From JAIQFL01 sp035295745 (GTDB taxonomy: Bacteria; Acidobacteriota; Terriglobia; Bryobacterales; Bryobacteraceae), in NCBI GenBank assembly GCA_035295745.1, contig DATGIL010000077.1, forward strand, positions 1 to 64,000: a stretch of 64,000 nucleotides of DNA. Direction: 5' to 3'. The notes under the pieces were generated by a model that worked only from the letters and a program-made list of their open reading frames with translations, was not told where the DNA came from and made no database searches. The position numbers were made by a program, and so were the translations under genes. The first letter of the stretch is position 1. The number at the start of each line of letters is the position of its first letter. This document shows, piece after piece, positions 28,162 to 37,278 of the stretch.

Positions 28162-28913
28162 TGCCAGGGCTCCAGGAGGTACGATCCTTCCGTCTCGGCG
28201 CGCCGGAAGCCGGTGACCGCCAGCCCTTGGCTGAAGGCTTCCAGAAATTTCCCGGCATTCGCTTGTTGAATCGCGCGGGCCCGTTTGGGCTCGGCGCTGC
28301 GGATTTTGGCGATGTCCGTAGGGTACGAGATCTGGCGCGTCGGGTGATGTTCCACCCCCGCTCCCTCCAGAGCTGCACACACACGAGGAGAGCTGAGCCA
28401 CCACTCGGCGATACAGCGGTCGGTGGGCAGGCCGCCGTGAAGCGGGCTGTGCGTCACGCCGTACTGATTCTCGCTGTAGCGGCGCACGATGGCCCCCAGG
28501 CGCTCGATATTGAAGAAGGCATTCTTCAACTCCAGGGGATCGAAGGTCCACTCGATCAGCTCGATCCCGCGCGACATTGCCTCTTCGCGCTGCCGCAGCT
28601 TGAGGCGGCGGCCGATGCCCGCGTTATGATACGCCGGCAGAACTCCCAGCATGTGGCTGTGCAAGTAGGGCAGCCCAGGCGGCTTCACGCCCGGGATGGC
28701 GAAGCAGAATCCCACCATCGGAGAACCGCTCTGCGTGGTGTCGAAGGCGCCAAAGACGTGGCCCCCGACCTTGCTCACGACCACCAGAAAACGCAGCGGC
28801 AGCAACTCCACATCCGCGAAGCCCCAGATCACCTGCTGCAGGCGAAGCACCTCCGTGAACTCCTCGAGATGCGACAATTGGCGGATTTCGATCACCGCTT
28901 CGCTTCCTGCCAC
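28158..28913 (-). CDS. GNAT-family acetyltransferase (COG3375-like)
   Basis: A 251-residue GNAT protein. The acetyl-CoA-binding region is visible as LGVLPAYHNAGIGRRLKLRQREEA near 90-115, followed by IEWTFDPLELKNAFFNIERLGA, which is characteristic of the COG3375 group. These are often encoded beside N-acylamino-acid-racemase/MenC-like enolases, as here, where the stop overlaps the enolase start. The combination suggests acylation of an amino acid or amine that the enolase then acts on; that is inference. The start codon at 28913 overlaps the mazG end by 22 bases. Confidence 0.8.
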   Translation of the reverse strand: MAGSEAVIEIRQLSHLEEFTEVLRLQQVIWGFADVELLPLRFLVVVSKVGGHVFGAFDTTQSGSPMVGFCFAIPGVKPPGLPYLHSHMLGVLPAYHNAGIGRRLKLRQREEAMSRGIELIEWTFDPLELKNAFFNIERLGAIVRRYSENQYGVTHSPLHGGLPTDRCIAEWWLSSPRVCAALEGAGVEHHPTRQISYPTDIAKIRSAEPKRARAIQQANAGKFLEAFSQGLAVTGFRRAETEGSYLLEPWQ

Positions 28914-29686
28914 AACGCCTCCATTTCCTGGATATTGGAATCTTGAATCCTGGTACCACGCTCGGCCAGTTTCTGCTCGATGTAGCCGAACCGGCGGCGA
29001 AATTTGGCGTTGGTCTTGCGTAGCGCCTGCTCGGGATCCACCTTCACGAAGCGAGCGAGGTTCACCAGCACAAACAACAGGTCGCCCATTTCGTCTTCCA
29101 GTTCCGCTGGTGAGGCTTTGCGGCGCGCTTCGGCCAGTTCGGCGAGTTCCTCGTGGAGCTTGTCAAGCACCTGCTCGGGATTCTCCCAGTCGAAGCCCAC
29201 TCCCGCTGCGCGTGACGCGATCTGCTGCGCCTCGACGAGTGCCGGCAGTGCGCGCGGAACGCCATCCAATAGACCAGGATCGCGGTCGGGTTTGGCGGCC
29301 TTCTCCGCGGACTTCACTTCACTCCAGATGCGCTTTACGTCGCTTGCAGTCTGCGCGGATCCTTCTCCGAACACGTGCGGATGGCGGCGGATCAGCTTGG
29401 CGTTGATGGCGTCGAGCGCATCGGCGATGGAGAAGCGGTCTTCTTCGGCTGCCATTTCCGCGTAGAAGACGGCCTGCAGGAGAAAGTCGCCCAACTCTTC
29501 GGCGAGATCGTTCCAATCGCGGCGGTCGATGGCGTCGAGCACTTCGTAGGTCTCTTCGAGCGTGTAGGGCTTAATGCTGTCGAAGGTCTGCTCGCGGTCC
29601 CAAGGGCACCCGCCCGGTGCGCGTAATTGGGCCATGAGACTGACAAGCTTTTGAAATTTCTCTCCTGCCGCGGATTGGTCTTTCAT
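28892..29686 (-). CDS. mazG: Nucleoside triphosphate pyrophosphohydrolase MazG
   Basis: A 264-residue protein with two MazG units. The first (about 20-130) reads PGGCPWDREQTFDSIKPYTLEETYEVLDAI, with the EExxE-type metal site in LAEELGDFLLQAVFYAEMA. The second unit (about 170-250) has ELAELAEARRK and LEDEMGDLLFVLVNLARF. It hydrolyses (d)NTPs to monophosphates and pyrophosphate, cleaning the nucleotide pool and lowering damaged or signalling nucleotides. It is the first gene of the five-gene overlapping operon, and its own promoter should lie in 29687-29800. Confidence 0.93.
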   Translation of the reverse strand: MKDQSAAGEKFQKLVSLMAQLRAPGGCPWDREQTFDSIKPYTLEETYEVLDAIDRRDWNDLAEELGDFLLQAVFYAEMAAEEDRFSIADALDAINAKLIRRHPHVFGEGSAQTASDVKRIWSEVKSAEKAAKPDRDPGLLDGVPRALPALVEAQQIASRAAGVGFDWENPEQVLDKLHEELAELAEARRKASPAELEDEMGDLLFVLVNLARFVKVDPEQALRKTNAKFRRRFGYIEQKLAERGTRIQDSNIQEMEALWQEAKR

Positions 29687-29823
29687 GATTAAGGCGAGCG
29701 ATTTCCCTCAATGTAACATGATGCGCTGTGGCGCAGACACCGCTGCTCTCTGCGGTCTCGAGACTGGTCTGCGACACGTCGCGCTTCGGGAGGAACCGGA
29801 GGAATAACGTTTAAACATCGCCG

Positions 29824-29850
29824 ATCCGTGAGGTTCCATACCTCGCGGAT
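29824..29850. other. Near-perfect hairpin between mazG and the DUF2934 gene
   Basis: ATCCGTGAGGT and ACCTCGCGGAT pair over 11 positions with one G-T pair and a 5-base loop. There is no T-run on either strand. It lies between divergent genes and could be an operator or a structured leader. Confidence 0.4.
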
Positions 29851-29959
29851 TCGCACTGCACCATGATGGGGCGAATGTCACCAGCATACAAAGAGGCATA
29901 AACGAAGGTTAGAGGTATCAATCGGCTGCATACTGTTCTATAGTGTCCTTTTGAACATT

Positions 29960-30202
29960 ATGGCGAATGGCACCCACACCCACAGCAGACGTAGCGACTG
30001 GTTAGACAGAAACACCACATTGGACCGCGGAAACAGGGTGAACCTGGGAACGCCTCTTTCGTCCGGAGGGCCCGGAAAGCGGCCCACCCATCAGCAGATT
30101 GCGGACCTGGCCTATTCCTACTGGGACGCGCGGGGGCGACAGGGCGGCTCGCCGCAGGAGGACTGGCTGCGCGCCGAGCGTGAACTGCGTGAGCGTGGAT
30201 AA
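29960..30202 (+). CDS. DUF2934 small protein
   Basis: An 80-residue basic protein. The C-terminal 35 residues carry the DUF2934 pattern IADLAYSYWDARGRQGGSPQEDW..AEREL, a short helical module common in acidobacteria and rhizobia and of unknown function. A TTG start at 29951 is in frame, but the ATG at 29960 is preferred. A possible -10 box TATAGT lies at 29939-29944. It converges with the trpB gene, with about 55 bases between. Confidence 0.75.
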   Translation: MANGTHTHSRRSDWLDRNTTLDRGNRVNLGTPLSSGGPGKRPTHQQIADLAYSYWDARGRQGGSPQEDWLRAERELRERG

Positions 30203-30257
30203 GGGCAGCACCGACACTCCCCTGGCCCCTTTTAGTTGTGGCTCGTCAAGCCTTTTG

Positions 30258-31604
30258 CTACAACTTCGCCAGCACGTCCGATAGTTCCCGTCCGGGATAT
30301 TCGTAGTCCTGCAGCTTTCCGCTCAAATATGTCTCGTACGAACCGAGGTCGAAGTGGCCATGTCCGCTGAGGCAGAAGAGGATGACCTTCGCCTGGCCTG
30401 CTTCCCGTGCGGCCAGGGCCTCGTCTACAGCGGCACGAATCGCGTGCGAGGATTCCGGCGCGGGAATGATGCCTTCCGAGCGCGCGAATTCGAGCGCGGC
30501 ATCGAAGACCGGAATCTGCGGATAGGCCTTCGCCTCGATGTGCCCCAAGTGCACCAGATGGCTGAGGAGCGGGGACGCACCGTGGTAACGCAGACCACCG
30601 GCGTGAATGCCGGGCGGAACGAAATCGTGGCCCAGTGTGAACATCTTGATCAGAGGTGTCAGCATGGCGGTATCGCCGAAATCGTAGGCGAAGGTGCCCT
30701 TCGTCAGGCTCGGACATGCCGCGGGCTCGACGGCGAGGATGCGCGGACCCTTGCCTGCGAGTCGATCGAGCACATAAGGTAGTGCCAGACCTCCGAAATT
30801 GCTGCCGCCGCCGAAGCATCCGATCACCACGTCGGGATCCTCGCCCGCCTGGCGCATCTGTAGTTTGCTTTCCTGGCCGATGACGGTCTGGTGCAGCAGC
30901 ACGTGATTCAGCACACTGCCCAGGGAGTAGTTGGTGTCGGAGTGGGTCGCGGCGTCCTCCACTGCCTCGCTGATAGCGATTCCCAGGCTGCCCGGCGAAT
31001 CGGGAGAGTCCGCCAGAATGGCGCGGCCCGAGTTGGTATGGGGGCTTGGACTGGCGAAAACTTCGGCGCCCCAGGTGTTCATCATCAGGCGGCGATACGG
31101 CTTCTGGTCGTAACTGATGCGCACCATATACACGGTGCACTCCAGGCCGAACATCTGGCACGCAAGTGAAAGCGCGCTTCCCCATTGCCCGGCGCCGGTC
31201 TCAGTCGCGAGGCGACGGATGCCGGCGCGTTTGTTGTAGTAGGCCTGCGCGACGGCGGTATTGGGCTTGTGGCTGCCGGCGGGGCTGGTGCCTTCGTACT
31301 TGTAATAGATATGCGCCGGGGTGTCGAGCGCCTTCTCGAGGCGGCGCGCGCGATACAGCGGCGTCGCGCGCCACAGCCGATAGATGTCCATCACTTCGCC
31401 GGGGATATCGATCTCGGACTTCGGCGAGAATTCCTGCTCGATAATCTCGAGGGGGAAGATGGGGAGCAGGTCTTGCGGCGTCAGCGGGGCGCGGGTCTGC
31501 GGGTGGAGCGGAGGCTCGAGCGGCTGCGGCAGAGCAGGCAGCACATTGACCCACGACGAAGGGATCTCGCGGTCGGTCAAAAGGAATTTGGTCTGGTCTG
31601 GCAT
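30258..31604 (-). CDS. trpB: Tryptophan synthase beta chain, TrpB2 type
   Basis: A 448-residue PLP enzyme of the TrpB2 class: it carries the N-terminal extension with LPPLHP-type motifs ([17 protein letters not shown]), IDIPGEV, and the PLP lysine in [11 protein letters not shown]. The phosphate-binding loop reads [11 protein letters not shown], with [19 protein letters not shown] further upstream. It joins serine and indole to make tryptophan. TrpB2 enzymes often act without TrpA, salvaging indole; no trpA lies nearby. The ATG at 31604 (MPDQTKFLL) begins the family match; the frame continues upstream into low-quality sequence. No strong ribosome binding site. Confidence 0.92.
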   Translation of the reverse strand: MPDQTKFLLTDREIPSSWVNVLPALPQPLEPPLHPQTRAPLTPQDLLPIFPLEIIEQEFSPKSEIDIPGEVMDIYRLWRATPLYRARRLEKALDTPAHIYYKYEGTSPAGSHKPNTAVAQAYYNKRAGIRRLATETGAGQWGSALSLACQMFGLECTVYMVRISYDQKPYRRLMMNTWGAEVFASPSPHTNSGRAILADSPDSPGSLGIAISEAVEDAATHSDTNYSLGSVLNHVLLHQTVIGQESKLQMRQAGEDPDVVIGCFGGGSNFGGLALPYVLDRLAGKGPRILAVEPAACPSLTKGTFAYDFGDTAMLTPLIKMFTLGHDFVPPGIHAGGLRYHGASPLLSHLVHLGHIEAKAYPQIPVFDAALEFARSEGIIPAPESSHAIRAAVDEALAAREAGQAKVILFCLSGHGHFDLGSYETYLSGKLQDYEYPGRELSDVLAKL

Positions 31605-31803
31605 GGAAAGGCTTATTGTAATCCCGGGAGACCGCGTGGAGACGATTGCACGGATTGGTCCGATAGGGGAGCCGCTACTTGCTACGAACATCCTCGACTC
31701 GGAAGAACGTCTGGCCAGCCTCTCACTGTCTCCCAACGGCTTCGTTCTCGAGGAGTTTGGATTCTCCTCGTTCGTCGAGATGGCATTTCGAGAAAGACTG
31801 CAT

Positions 31804-31852
31804 GTGGCGCAGAGACTCTCTCTGCCGCGTCCCGACTCTTCGGGACGCTTTT
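31804..31852 (-). repeat. Double-hairpin repeat, copy 2 (minus orientation)
   Basis: Read on the minus strand: AAAAGCGTCCCGA...TCGGGACGC, then GCAGAGA...TCTCTGC, ending GCGCCAC. Both stems (9 and 7 bp) are perfect. The skeleton AAAAGCGTC..GACGCGGCA..GCGCCAC matches the copy at 31935-31986, which lies in the opposite orientation in the same 386-base gap. Nothing else is recognised in that gap. Confidence 0.65.
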
Positions 31853-31934
31853 GCGCCCCTTCTACCACTCTCAAGTACAGCGAGAAGACGCCGCGATGAG
31901 GGATATGCGAGGCACCGCAGATTAGCAGACACGC

Positions 31935-31986
31935 CGAAAAGCGTCGAGATGAGTCTCGACGCGGCAAACAGGAGTTTGCGCCACGC
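31935..31986 (+). repeat. Double-hairpin repeat, copy 3
   Basis: GAAAAGCGTCGAGA...TCTCGACGC stem, then GCAAAC...GTTTGC, ending GCGCCAC, immediately before the stop codon end of the FHA-ABC gene. It could end transcription of the minus-strand operon, but there is no T-run. Confidence 0.65.
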
Positions 31987-31990
31987 CTCG

Positions 31991-34597
31991 TCAGAACTTT
32001 AACAGGCGATTGATCGCTTTCCCATATACCATCTGGCCCCGCGCGTCGCGGACGTACATCATGATTCCCGCCCCCACCAGGAATGCCAACGTGTGTATCG
32101 CCAGAATCAGCAAGGCGAAGTGCGCGTCGCCCATATTATTCTGCAGCACCGACTTCATTGACCGAAAGACCCAGAATCCGCTAATCGCGACATGCGCCAG
32201 GAAGTCCGGGACCGCCGGCAGATCGGGCACGATGGCCCCGGCGAGCAGAATCTGCGGGATCAGCGCGATCGGCACCAGCGTGCTCGCCTGGTCCTCGGTG
32301 CGCGCGATCGCGGAGAGGAACAGGCCGGTGGCAGTGCCGGCCAGCATCGACACCACCATGGAGATGAACTCGCGCGCGCCTTCGCCGGGTATGGATCCGA
32401 AGATGCTCACCAGCATGAAGAGCAGCACTACCTGCGCAATCCCGAACACCCCGAGCACCGCCACCTTGGACAGAAGGTAGCTGATGATCGAGAGATTGAC
32501 GTCGCGCTCCATGCTGTAGACGAAGCGCTCCTTGACGATCTCCTTGGAGGCGTTATTGCATCCGCACCAGAAACAGGAGATTCCGAGGAAAAACAGCAGC
32601 GAGAGCGCCTTCGGGTCGACATTCTGCACCGAGCCGAAGACCAGCACCAGGGCCACGCCGATCAGGCCTGTCTGCGCGAAGGCGATGCCCATCGTCTTGC
32701 GGTCGGCGGACAGCAGCTTCGAAAATCGGCCGGTGAGGATGGAGAATTGGCGTTTCACCTCGGGAAGTTCGTCCTGCACGCGTCCGGCCTGATCGGCGGG
32801 GCGCGCCGGAGTCATGGACTCCGCGGGCGCGGTGGCCAGAGGCTCGGCAATGTAGCGGCGGAATTCACCGCTGCCGCGGAATCGGTCGCGCCATTCCTGG
32901 CCGGGCGCTTCGGCCAGCTTGCGATACAGGTCGCCCAGTTTCTCCAGTCCGAAATAGCGCTTGGCGGCCGCCGGAGGACCGTAGTACGCGAGCATGCCAG
33001 GCGGCGTCATGACGATCAGCTTGTGGCAGAAGTCCTCCACGTTCGCCACCGTGTGGGTGACGCAGATCACCGTCATTCCGCCGTCGGCCATCTTGCGGAA
33101 GAGGCGCATCATCTCCCAATCGGTGCCTTCGTCGAGGCCGCTGGTCACTTCGTCCAGGAAGAGCAACTCTGGCTTCGACACAGTCTCGTTGGCCAGGGCA
33201 GCGCGCTTCTTCTGTCCACCGCTCAGATGTTTGATGGGCGTCGAGGCGCGATGCTTCAAGTCCACGCGCTCGATAGCCTGCCCGACGGCATCGCGCAGGC
33301 CGTTGTCCGCGGTATCGGGTGGCAGGCGCAGTCGGGCCGTGAAGCGGATGCACTCTTCCAGGGTCAAATCTTCATGCAGCACGTCCTTCTGCGGCACCAG
33401 CGCGATGCTCTGCTTCACAGTCTGGAAGTTCGCGTACAGGCTGACGTCATTGAGGAAGACTTGGCCCTGGTCGGCGGGAGCGCGGGCACTCAGCGCCTGC
33501 ATGAGCGTGGATTTTCCGGAGCCGCTCGAACCCAGAATGCACACGAACTCGCCCGGTTCGACGACCAGCCCCACATCGTCGAGAATGCGGATCATCTGCC
33601 CATCGGAATGCGACTTTACGGTGCGCGTGAGATTGCGCGCCACCACACGCAGATTGCCTTCGCGCGAGGACTGCACCAGGCCGCGTCCCGTGAATTTGAA
33701 CGAAAAGGGACCGATATCGATGCGGTCGCCGGGACGAAGTTCGCGCAGCGTGGTGATCAGTTCGCCATTGAGAAATGTGCCGTTGCCGCTGCCTAGGTCA
33801 CGGAGGAAGATCCGGCCGCGCGAGATGCGGACCTCGGCATGACGCCGCGAGACGCGCGGGTGTTCCAGTGTAATGCCGCCGGTTTCGGGGGCGCGGCCGA
33901 TGACGGTGTCGCGATCCAGCAGGATCTCGCCAACGGGGTGCTGCACCTCTTCTATTTCGCCGGCGAAGTTGCCGACCACGGTTTCCCCGACATTGCGCTG
34001 CGCGTAGCGAGGCGGAGCGTTCGGAGGTCCGGGACCCCAGACCGCCTTGTCGCCGGGATGCGGTGGGTCGAATGGCACGTTCGAAGCGCGCGGTGGGCGC
34101 GGTACGGCGGGAGGCCCCGGCGGTGGTGGAGGTGGAGGCGGTGGTGGAGGTGGTGCGGCACGCGGAGCTGGTGGAATCGTGGCGCCAGGCGGTACGGGTG
34201 GAAGCGTGGGATCTCCGGATTGCGGCCGCACACGCGGCGTAGCGGGGCGCGGCTCTGCCTGCCGATTCTGCATGCCGGGCAGTTGCGTCCCGCTCGGCTC
34301 CTTGGCATGAAACAGCATGATGGTGCCGCCGAATTCGATCTGGTCGTTGTGCTGTAACTGCACCGGACCTGCCAGCACCGCGCCGTTCCGCACGGTGGGC
34401 ACGGTCGGCGATAACGGCTCGATCCAATAGGCTCCGCCGCGGGCGACTACCGATACCTGGCGGCGCGAACAGGTCTGGTCCGGAATCGGCACCGAGGCAT
34501 CGGGATCCCGGCCGACGGTACACGCGTCGGGTCCAAACTTCGCCAGCGATACGAGCCGTCGTAACTGCGGAAGATAGAGTGCGGGATATTTTTCCAT
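31991..34597 (-). CDS. Double-FHA ABC transporter (Rv1747-like)
   Basis: An 868-residue fusion. FHA domain 1 spans about 1-100 ([14 protein letters not shown], then SRRQ where SRRH is usual). A linker with a run of about 12 prolines spans 140-200. FHA domain 2 covers about 215-315, with the full phosphothreonine-binding set [15 protein letters not shown] and [10 protein letters not shown]. An ABC ATPase follows at 330-560 (Walker [10 protein letters not shown], signature LSGGQKKR, Walker B LLFLDEV). The end is an ABCG-type membrane domain with about six helices. The same order is found in mycobacterial Rv1747, whose FHA domains bind sites phosphorylated by the kinase PknF. Here the operon supplies its own kinase two genes upstream. 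Exported substrate unknown. Confidence 0.9.
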   Translation of the reverse strand: MEKYPALYLPQLRRLVSLAKFGPDACTVGRDPDASVPIPDQTCSRRQVSVVARGGAYWIEPLSPTVPTVRNGAVLAGPVQLQHNDQIEFGGTIMLFHAKEPSGTQLPGMQNRQAEPRPATPRVRPQSGDPTLPPVPPGATIPPAPRAAPPPPPPPPPPPPGPPAVPRPPRASNVPFDPPHPGDKAVWGPGPPNAPPRYAQRNVGETVVGNFAGEIEEVQHPVGEILLDRDTVIGRAPETGGITLEHPRVSRRHAEVRISRGRIFLRDLGSGNGTFLNGELITTLRELRPGDRIDIGPFSFKFTGRGLVQSSREGNLRVVARNLTRTVKSHSDGQMIRILDDVGLVVEPGEFVCILGSSGSGKSTLMQALSARAPADQGQVFLNDVSLYANFQTVKQSIALVPQKDVLHEDLTLEECIRFTARLRLPPDTADNGLRDAVGQAIERVDLKHRASTPIKHLSGGQKKRAALANETVSKPELLFLDEVTSGLDEGTDWEMMRLFRKMADGGMTVICVTHTVANVEDFCHKLIVMTPPGMLAYYGPPAAAKRYFGLEKLGDLYRKLAEAPGQEWRDRFRGSGEFRRYIAEPLATAPAESMTPARPADQAGRVQDELPEVKRQFSILTGRFSKLLSADRKTMGIAFAQTGLIGVALVLVFGSVQNVDPKALSLLFFLGISCFWCGCNNASKEIVKERFVYSMERDVNLSIISYLLSKVAVLGVFGIAQVVLLFMLVSIFGSIPGEGAREFISMVVSMLAGTATGLFLSAIARTEDQASTLVPIALIPQILLAGAIVPDLPAVPDFLAHVAISGFWVFRSMKSVLQNNMGDAHFALLILAIHTLAFLVGAGIMMYVRDARGQMVYGKAINRLLKF

Positions 34598-34606
34598 ACC
34601 GAGACC

Positions 34607-35503
34607 TTAGGGCCGGGAATTCGTGTCCCAGATATTCACGCGTACCTCCGAAGACTTGGGCACGAGTTGGTAGAGGACGCCATCGCGAATGCGAAATTCG
34701 TCTACCGGGTGCACCAGGTAATCGAGCGGAATATCCAGGAGTTCCACAAACTGCTCGCCGCCCGGAGCATATTGCCGGACGACCTTGCGAACGTCGACGC
34801 GCGACCCGGGAGACGCGGCCTCTATCGCCACATAGGTTCGTTGATGCGCGTCCGCGCCCAGGCGGCGCACCGAGACCATGCTCTCTCCGGCAGCGTTGAA
34901 GCGCACGTTGACCAGCGGACTCTCGGTGTTGGGATTCGGCTGTCCGGTCACAGTCGCCTGTGTGCCGCTGAGCAGTGTGACTACGCCGGCGTCGATGGCA
35001 TCCAGGTCGGGGTCGCGTTCCGAGGCAAGGCGAGGAACGCCGTAGCGCCCGGCGCTGTCGGATTCGAAAATGTAGCGCTCGCCGGTATTGGTGCGGACCA
35101 CGCTCAAGGCGTTGTTGGGGAGCACGCGCACGCGTTCCGCGGCGAACGAGATCTGCAACTCGCCGCGAAACTGGCCGGCGGGATCGAAGAAAACCAGGCG
35201 TTGCCGCAGCGGGTCCGCAATTACGAAGCCCCCGTCGGGCCAAACGTCGAAGGTCGCCGGGCCCTCGGCCGGTTCGTCCTCTCCGGCTTCGGAAATGGTC
35301 AGCGCCGCGGCGTCGCCCGCAGGAGTGGCGGGGTCGGCGACTACGCGCGCGGATATGCTCACCGAGCGCGTCAGCTTGACGGAATTGCCCCGGACATTTG
35401 CCGGCGTCATGGATTTCCGGGCGGGCGTCTCCTGATGCGAGCAGGCCGATGCCAAGGCCAGCAGGCCGATGAGAATCGGGCAACGGATGGAGGCGCTTTT
35501 CAT
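34607..35503 (-). CDS. Lipoprotein, probably beta-propeller
   Basis: A 298-residue predicted lipoprotein with signal peptide and lipobox ending LALASAC (Cys21). The body is a series of repeating strands of NHL/6-bladed-propeller character (FDVWPDGGFVIADPLRQRLVFFDPAGQFRGEL, then SDSAGRYGVPR and similar), without catalytic motifs. The ATG overlaps the kinase stop by 4 bases (35500-35503), so translation is coupled. It ends 9 bases before the FHA-ABC start. Placement inside the operon suggests a periplasmic sensor or scaffold for the kinase and transporter; that is inference. Confidence 0.75.
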   Translation of the reverse strand: MKSASIRCPILIGLLALASACSHQETPARKSMTPANVRGNSVKLTRSVSISARVVADPATPAGDAAALTISEAGEDEPAEGPATFDVWPDGGFVIADPLRQRLVFFDPAGQFRGELQISFAAERVRVLPNNALSVVRTNTGERYIFESDSAGRYGVPRLASERDPDLDAIDAGVVTLLSGTQATVTGQPNPNTESPLVNVRFNAAGESMVSVRRLGADAHQRTYVAIEAASPGSRVDVRKVVRQYAPGGEQFVELLDIPLDYLVHPVDEFRIRDGVLYQLVPKSSEVRVNIWDTNSRP

Positions 35504-37272
35504 GGATCGACCAACCGGCTGGAGCGGATGGGATAGTATCCCGCGAGGCTCGACCAGCTCAACCTTTCGTTACGGATCACCCGGCCGGCGGCCCCTTGCG
35601 CTTCATAGATGATCGGTCCGCCATCGCGGCGATAGCCCGCGAACAGGACGACGTGCGAGCCGGGCTTATTGAGCGCGTCGCCTGGTTTCAAGTCGTGGTA
35701 GACGTTCCCGGCGAAGCGCATGCCGAGTTGTTCGAGTGTGGTGGTAGAGAAGTCGTGGGCTCCGGTGCGATGCCCCCAGCACCAGGCAACGAAGCCGGAA
35801 CAATCGGTGCCCGTGGTGCAGCGCGAAATACCGTGGCGCTTGTGCGATCCGGCGGCGAATCCTGCGCGCAGCTTGCGCTCGAACTCGGCGGGTCCATCGG
35901 CTCCGCCCCAATTGTAGGGGAGGCCAGTGACCTGTTCGTTGGCCGCCCAGTCCGATTGATAGGCGACGCCCTGAAGGCAAGGCGCGCGGCGATTGGCTTC
36001 GCTGCAGATCCAGGAATAGCGCGCGAGCACGTCGGCCGTCTGCATGATGTCGGCGCGAGTCATCGCTCCGCTAATGCCGGGGCTGGGAATGCTTAGGTTG
36101 TTGCTGGCGTTGTTGAACGGCGGTGCGGCCGGCCTGATCACCAGGGGCAAACGATTCTGCACCTTGTTCGGCAGTGGCGGATTCGGAAGGACAGGGTTGG
36201 ATGGATTGGGATTCGGATTCGGGTTCGGAGGCGCGTTCGAGGGGTTGTTGGGCTGCACCACCGGGATCTGCGAAGGCCCGGCCGGCGGCACCCCCGCCGT
36301 GCGGTAAATCCAGGTCATGAAGCCGAGCCCAAATCCGACTCCCACCGCAGACGCGGAGTAGATGAGCGGGACCAGCCACTTCCACCCGGCCAACGGATTG
36401 GCTCGCGGCGTAACCTCTTTTACCGTGGCCCGCCTCTGCCCCAACTCGGCTGCCGATTTCGGCCGATTCCTTGGATCGGATTGCAGCATGGGCAGGATCT
36501 CGTCGCGCAGCTCGGCAGGTACGTTGGGCGGGATCCGCGGCTCCGCCTTGCGAAGCTCCATCCCCTCGTAGAAGGTCTGCCCCATAGGGAGCGGCACACC
36601 GCTGGCAGCTTCTGCCAGGACCAGCCCAAGGCTGTAGATGTCGGACCGCGCGTCCACCTTTCCGCCGTAGAGTCCGAACTGTTCCGGCGATGCGTACGCC
36701 AGTTTCCCTTTGAAGCCGGCCATCAGGGTTTGGGTCGCAGAGGTGTTCAGCGCGGCGATACCGAAATCGATCAGCTTGGCTTCTTCCGGGCGGCCGTTCG
36801 GAAGAATGATGTTGCCGGGAGAAATGTCGCGATGCACCACTCCCAAGGCGTGCACGGCGGTTAGCCCCGCGCCGATCCGGTACATCAGCGCGCGCACCGC
36901 GTGGGCGGAGAGCGGTCCATGCTGCAGCACCTCCTCCAGCGAAGGACCTTCCACCAGTTCCATCACCAGGTAGACGCGGCCCTGCTCCTTCAGCAGGTCG
37001 TGACAGTGCACGATGGCGTCGTGCTGAATCTTCATCAGCGCACGCGCTTCGCGAATGAAGAGCTGCTCCATGGCAGGTTCGGAGGAGAGTTCGGGGCGCA
37101 GCACCTTGATGGCGCGCAGACTGTCGAGCTGATTATGACGCGCGCGATAGACCCATCCCATTCCGCCGCCGCCCAGCACACCCAGAATCTCGTACACGCC
37201 GAAAAGCACGGTTCCGACGGGAATCTGCCGATCGCTCGCAGGTGGGCCGGGGGGTGTAGGTCTGGTTGCCAT
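35500..37272 (-). CDS. Transmembrane Ser/Thr kinase fused to an NlpC/P60-like domain
   Basis: A 590-residue protein. The Hanks-type kinase covers about 20-290: Gly loop VLGGGGMGWVYRA, ATP lysine 56 in AIKVL, catalytic HRDISPGN with Asp149, DFG Asp169 and the SPEQF/SDIYSLG helices. One transmembrane helix lies near 297-321. A Pro/Asn-rich linker (329-370) leads to a C-terminal domain of about 220 residues with the NlpC/P60-type motif TDCSGFVAWCW (Cys491) and GSHVVLFAGY (His540). The kinase is cytoplasmic and the cysteine-peptidase/amidase-like domain extracytoplasmic, where it could bind or cut peptidoglycan. This single-chain pairing of kinase and NlpC/P60 is unusual. The gap to the upstream gene is 6 bases. 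Confidence 0.9.
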   Translation of the reverse strand: MATRPTPPGPPASDRQIPVGTVLFGVYEILGVLGGGGMGWVYRARHNQLDSLRAIKVLRPELSSEPAMEQLFIREARALMKIQHDAIVHCHDLLKEQGRVYLVMELVEGPSLEEVLQHGPLSAHAVRALMYRIGAGLTAVHALGVVHRDISPGNIILPNGRPEEAKLIDFGIAALNTSATQTLMAGFKGKLAYASPEQFGLYGGKVDARSDIYSLGLVLAEAASGVPLPMGQTFYEGMELRKAEPRIPPNVPAELRDEILPMLQSDPRNRPKSAAELGQRRATVKEVTPRANPLAGWKWLVPLIYSASAVGVGFGLGFMTWIYRTAGVPPAGPSQIPVVQPNNPSNAPPNPNPNPNPSNPVLPNPPLPNKVQNRLPLVIRPAAPPFNNASNNLSIPSPGISGAMTRADIMQTADVLARYSWICSEANRRAPCLQGVAYQSDWAANEQVTGLPYNWGGADGPAEFERKLRAGFAAGSHKRHGISRCTTGTDCSGFVAWCWGHRTGAHDFSTTTLEQLGMRFAGNVYHDLKPGDALNKPGSHVVLFAGYRRDGGPIIYEAQGAAGRVIRNERLSWSSLAGYYPIRSSRLVDP

Positions 37273-37278
37273 GGATGA

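Noticed and set aside
32192..33796. 534-residue open frame on the plus strand
   Set aside because: Antisense to the FHA-ABC gene, whose motifs are complete; the composition is that of a shadow frame.
31991..34597. FHA-ABC transporter as exporter of the lasso peptide
   Set aside because: It lies about 6 kb from the cluster in its own operon with a kinase and lipoprotein, and has FHA domains typical of Rv1747-like transporters, so linkage does not support it.
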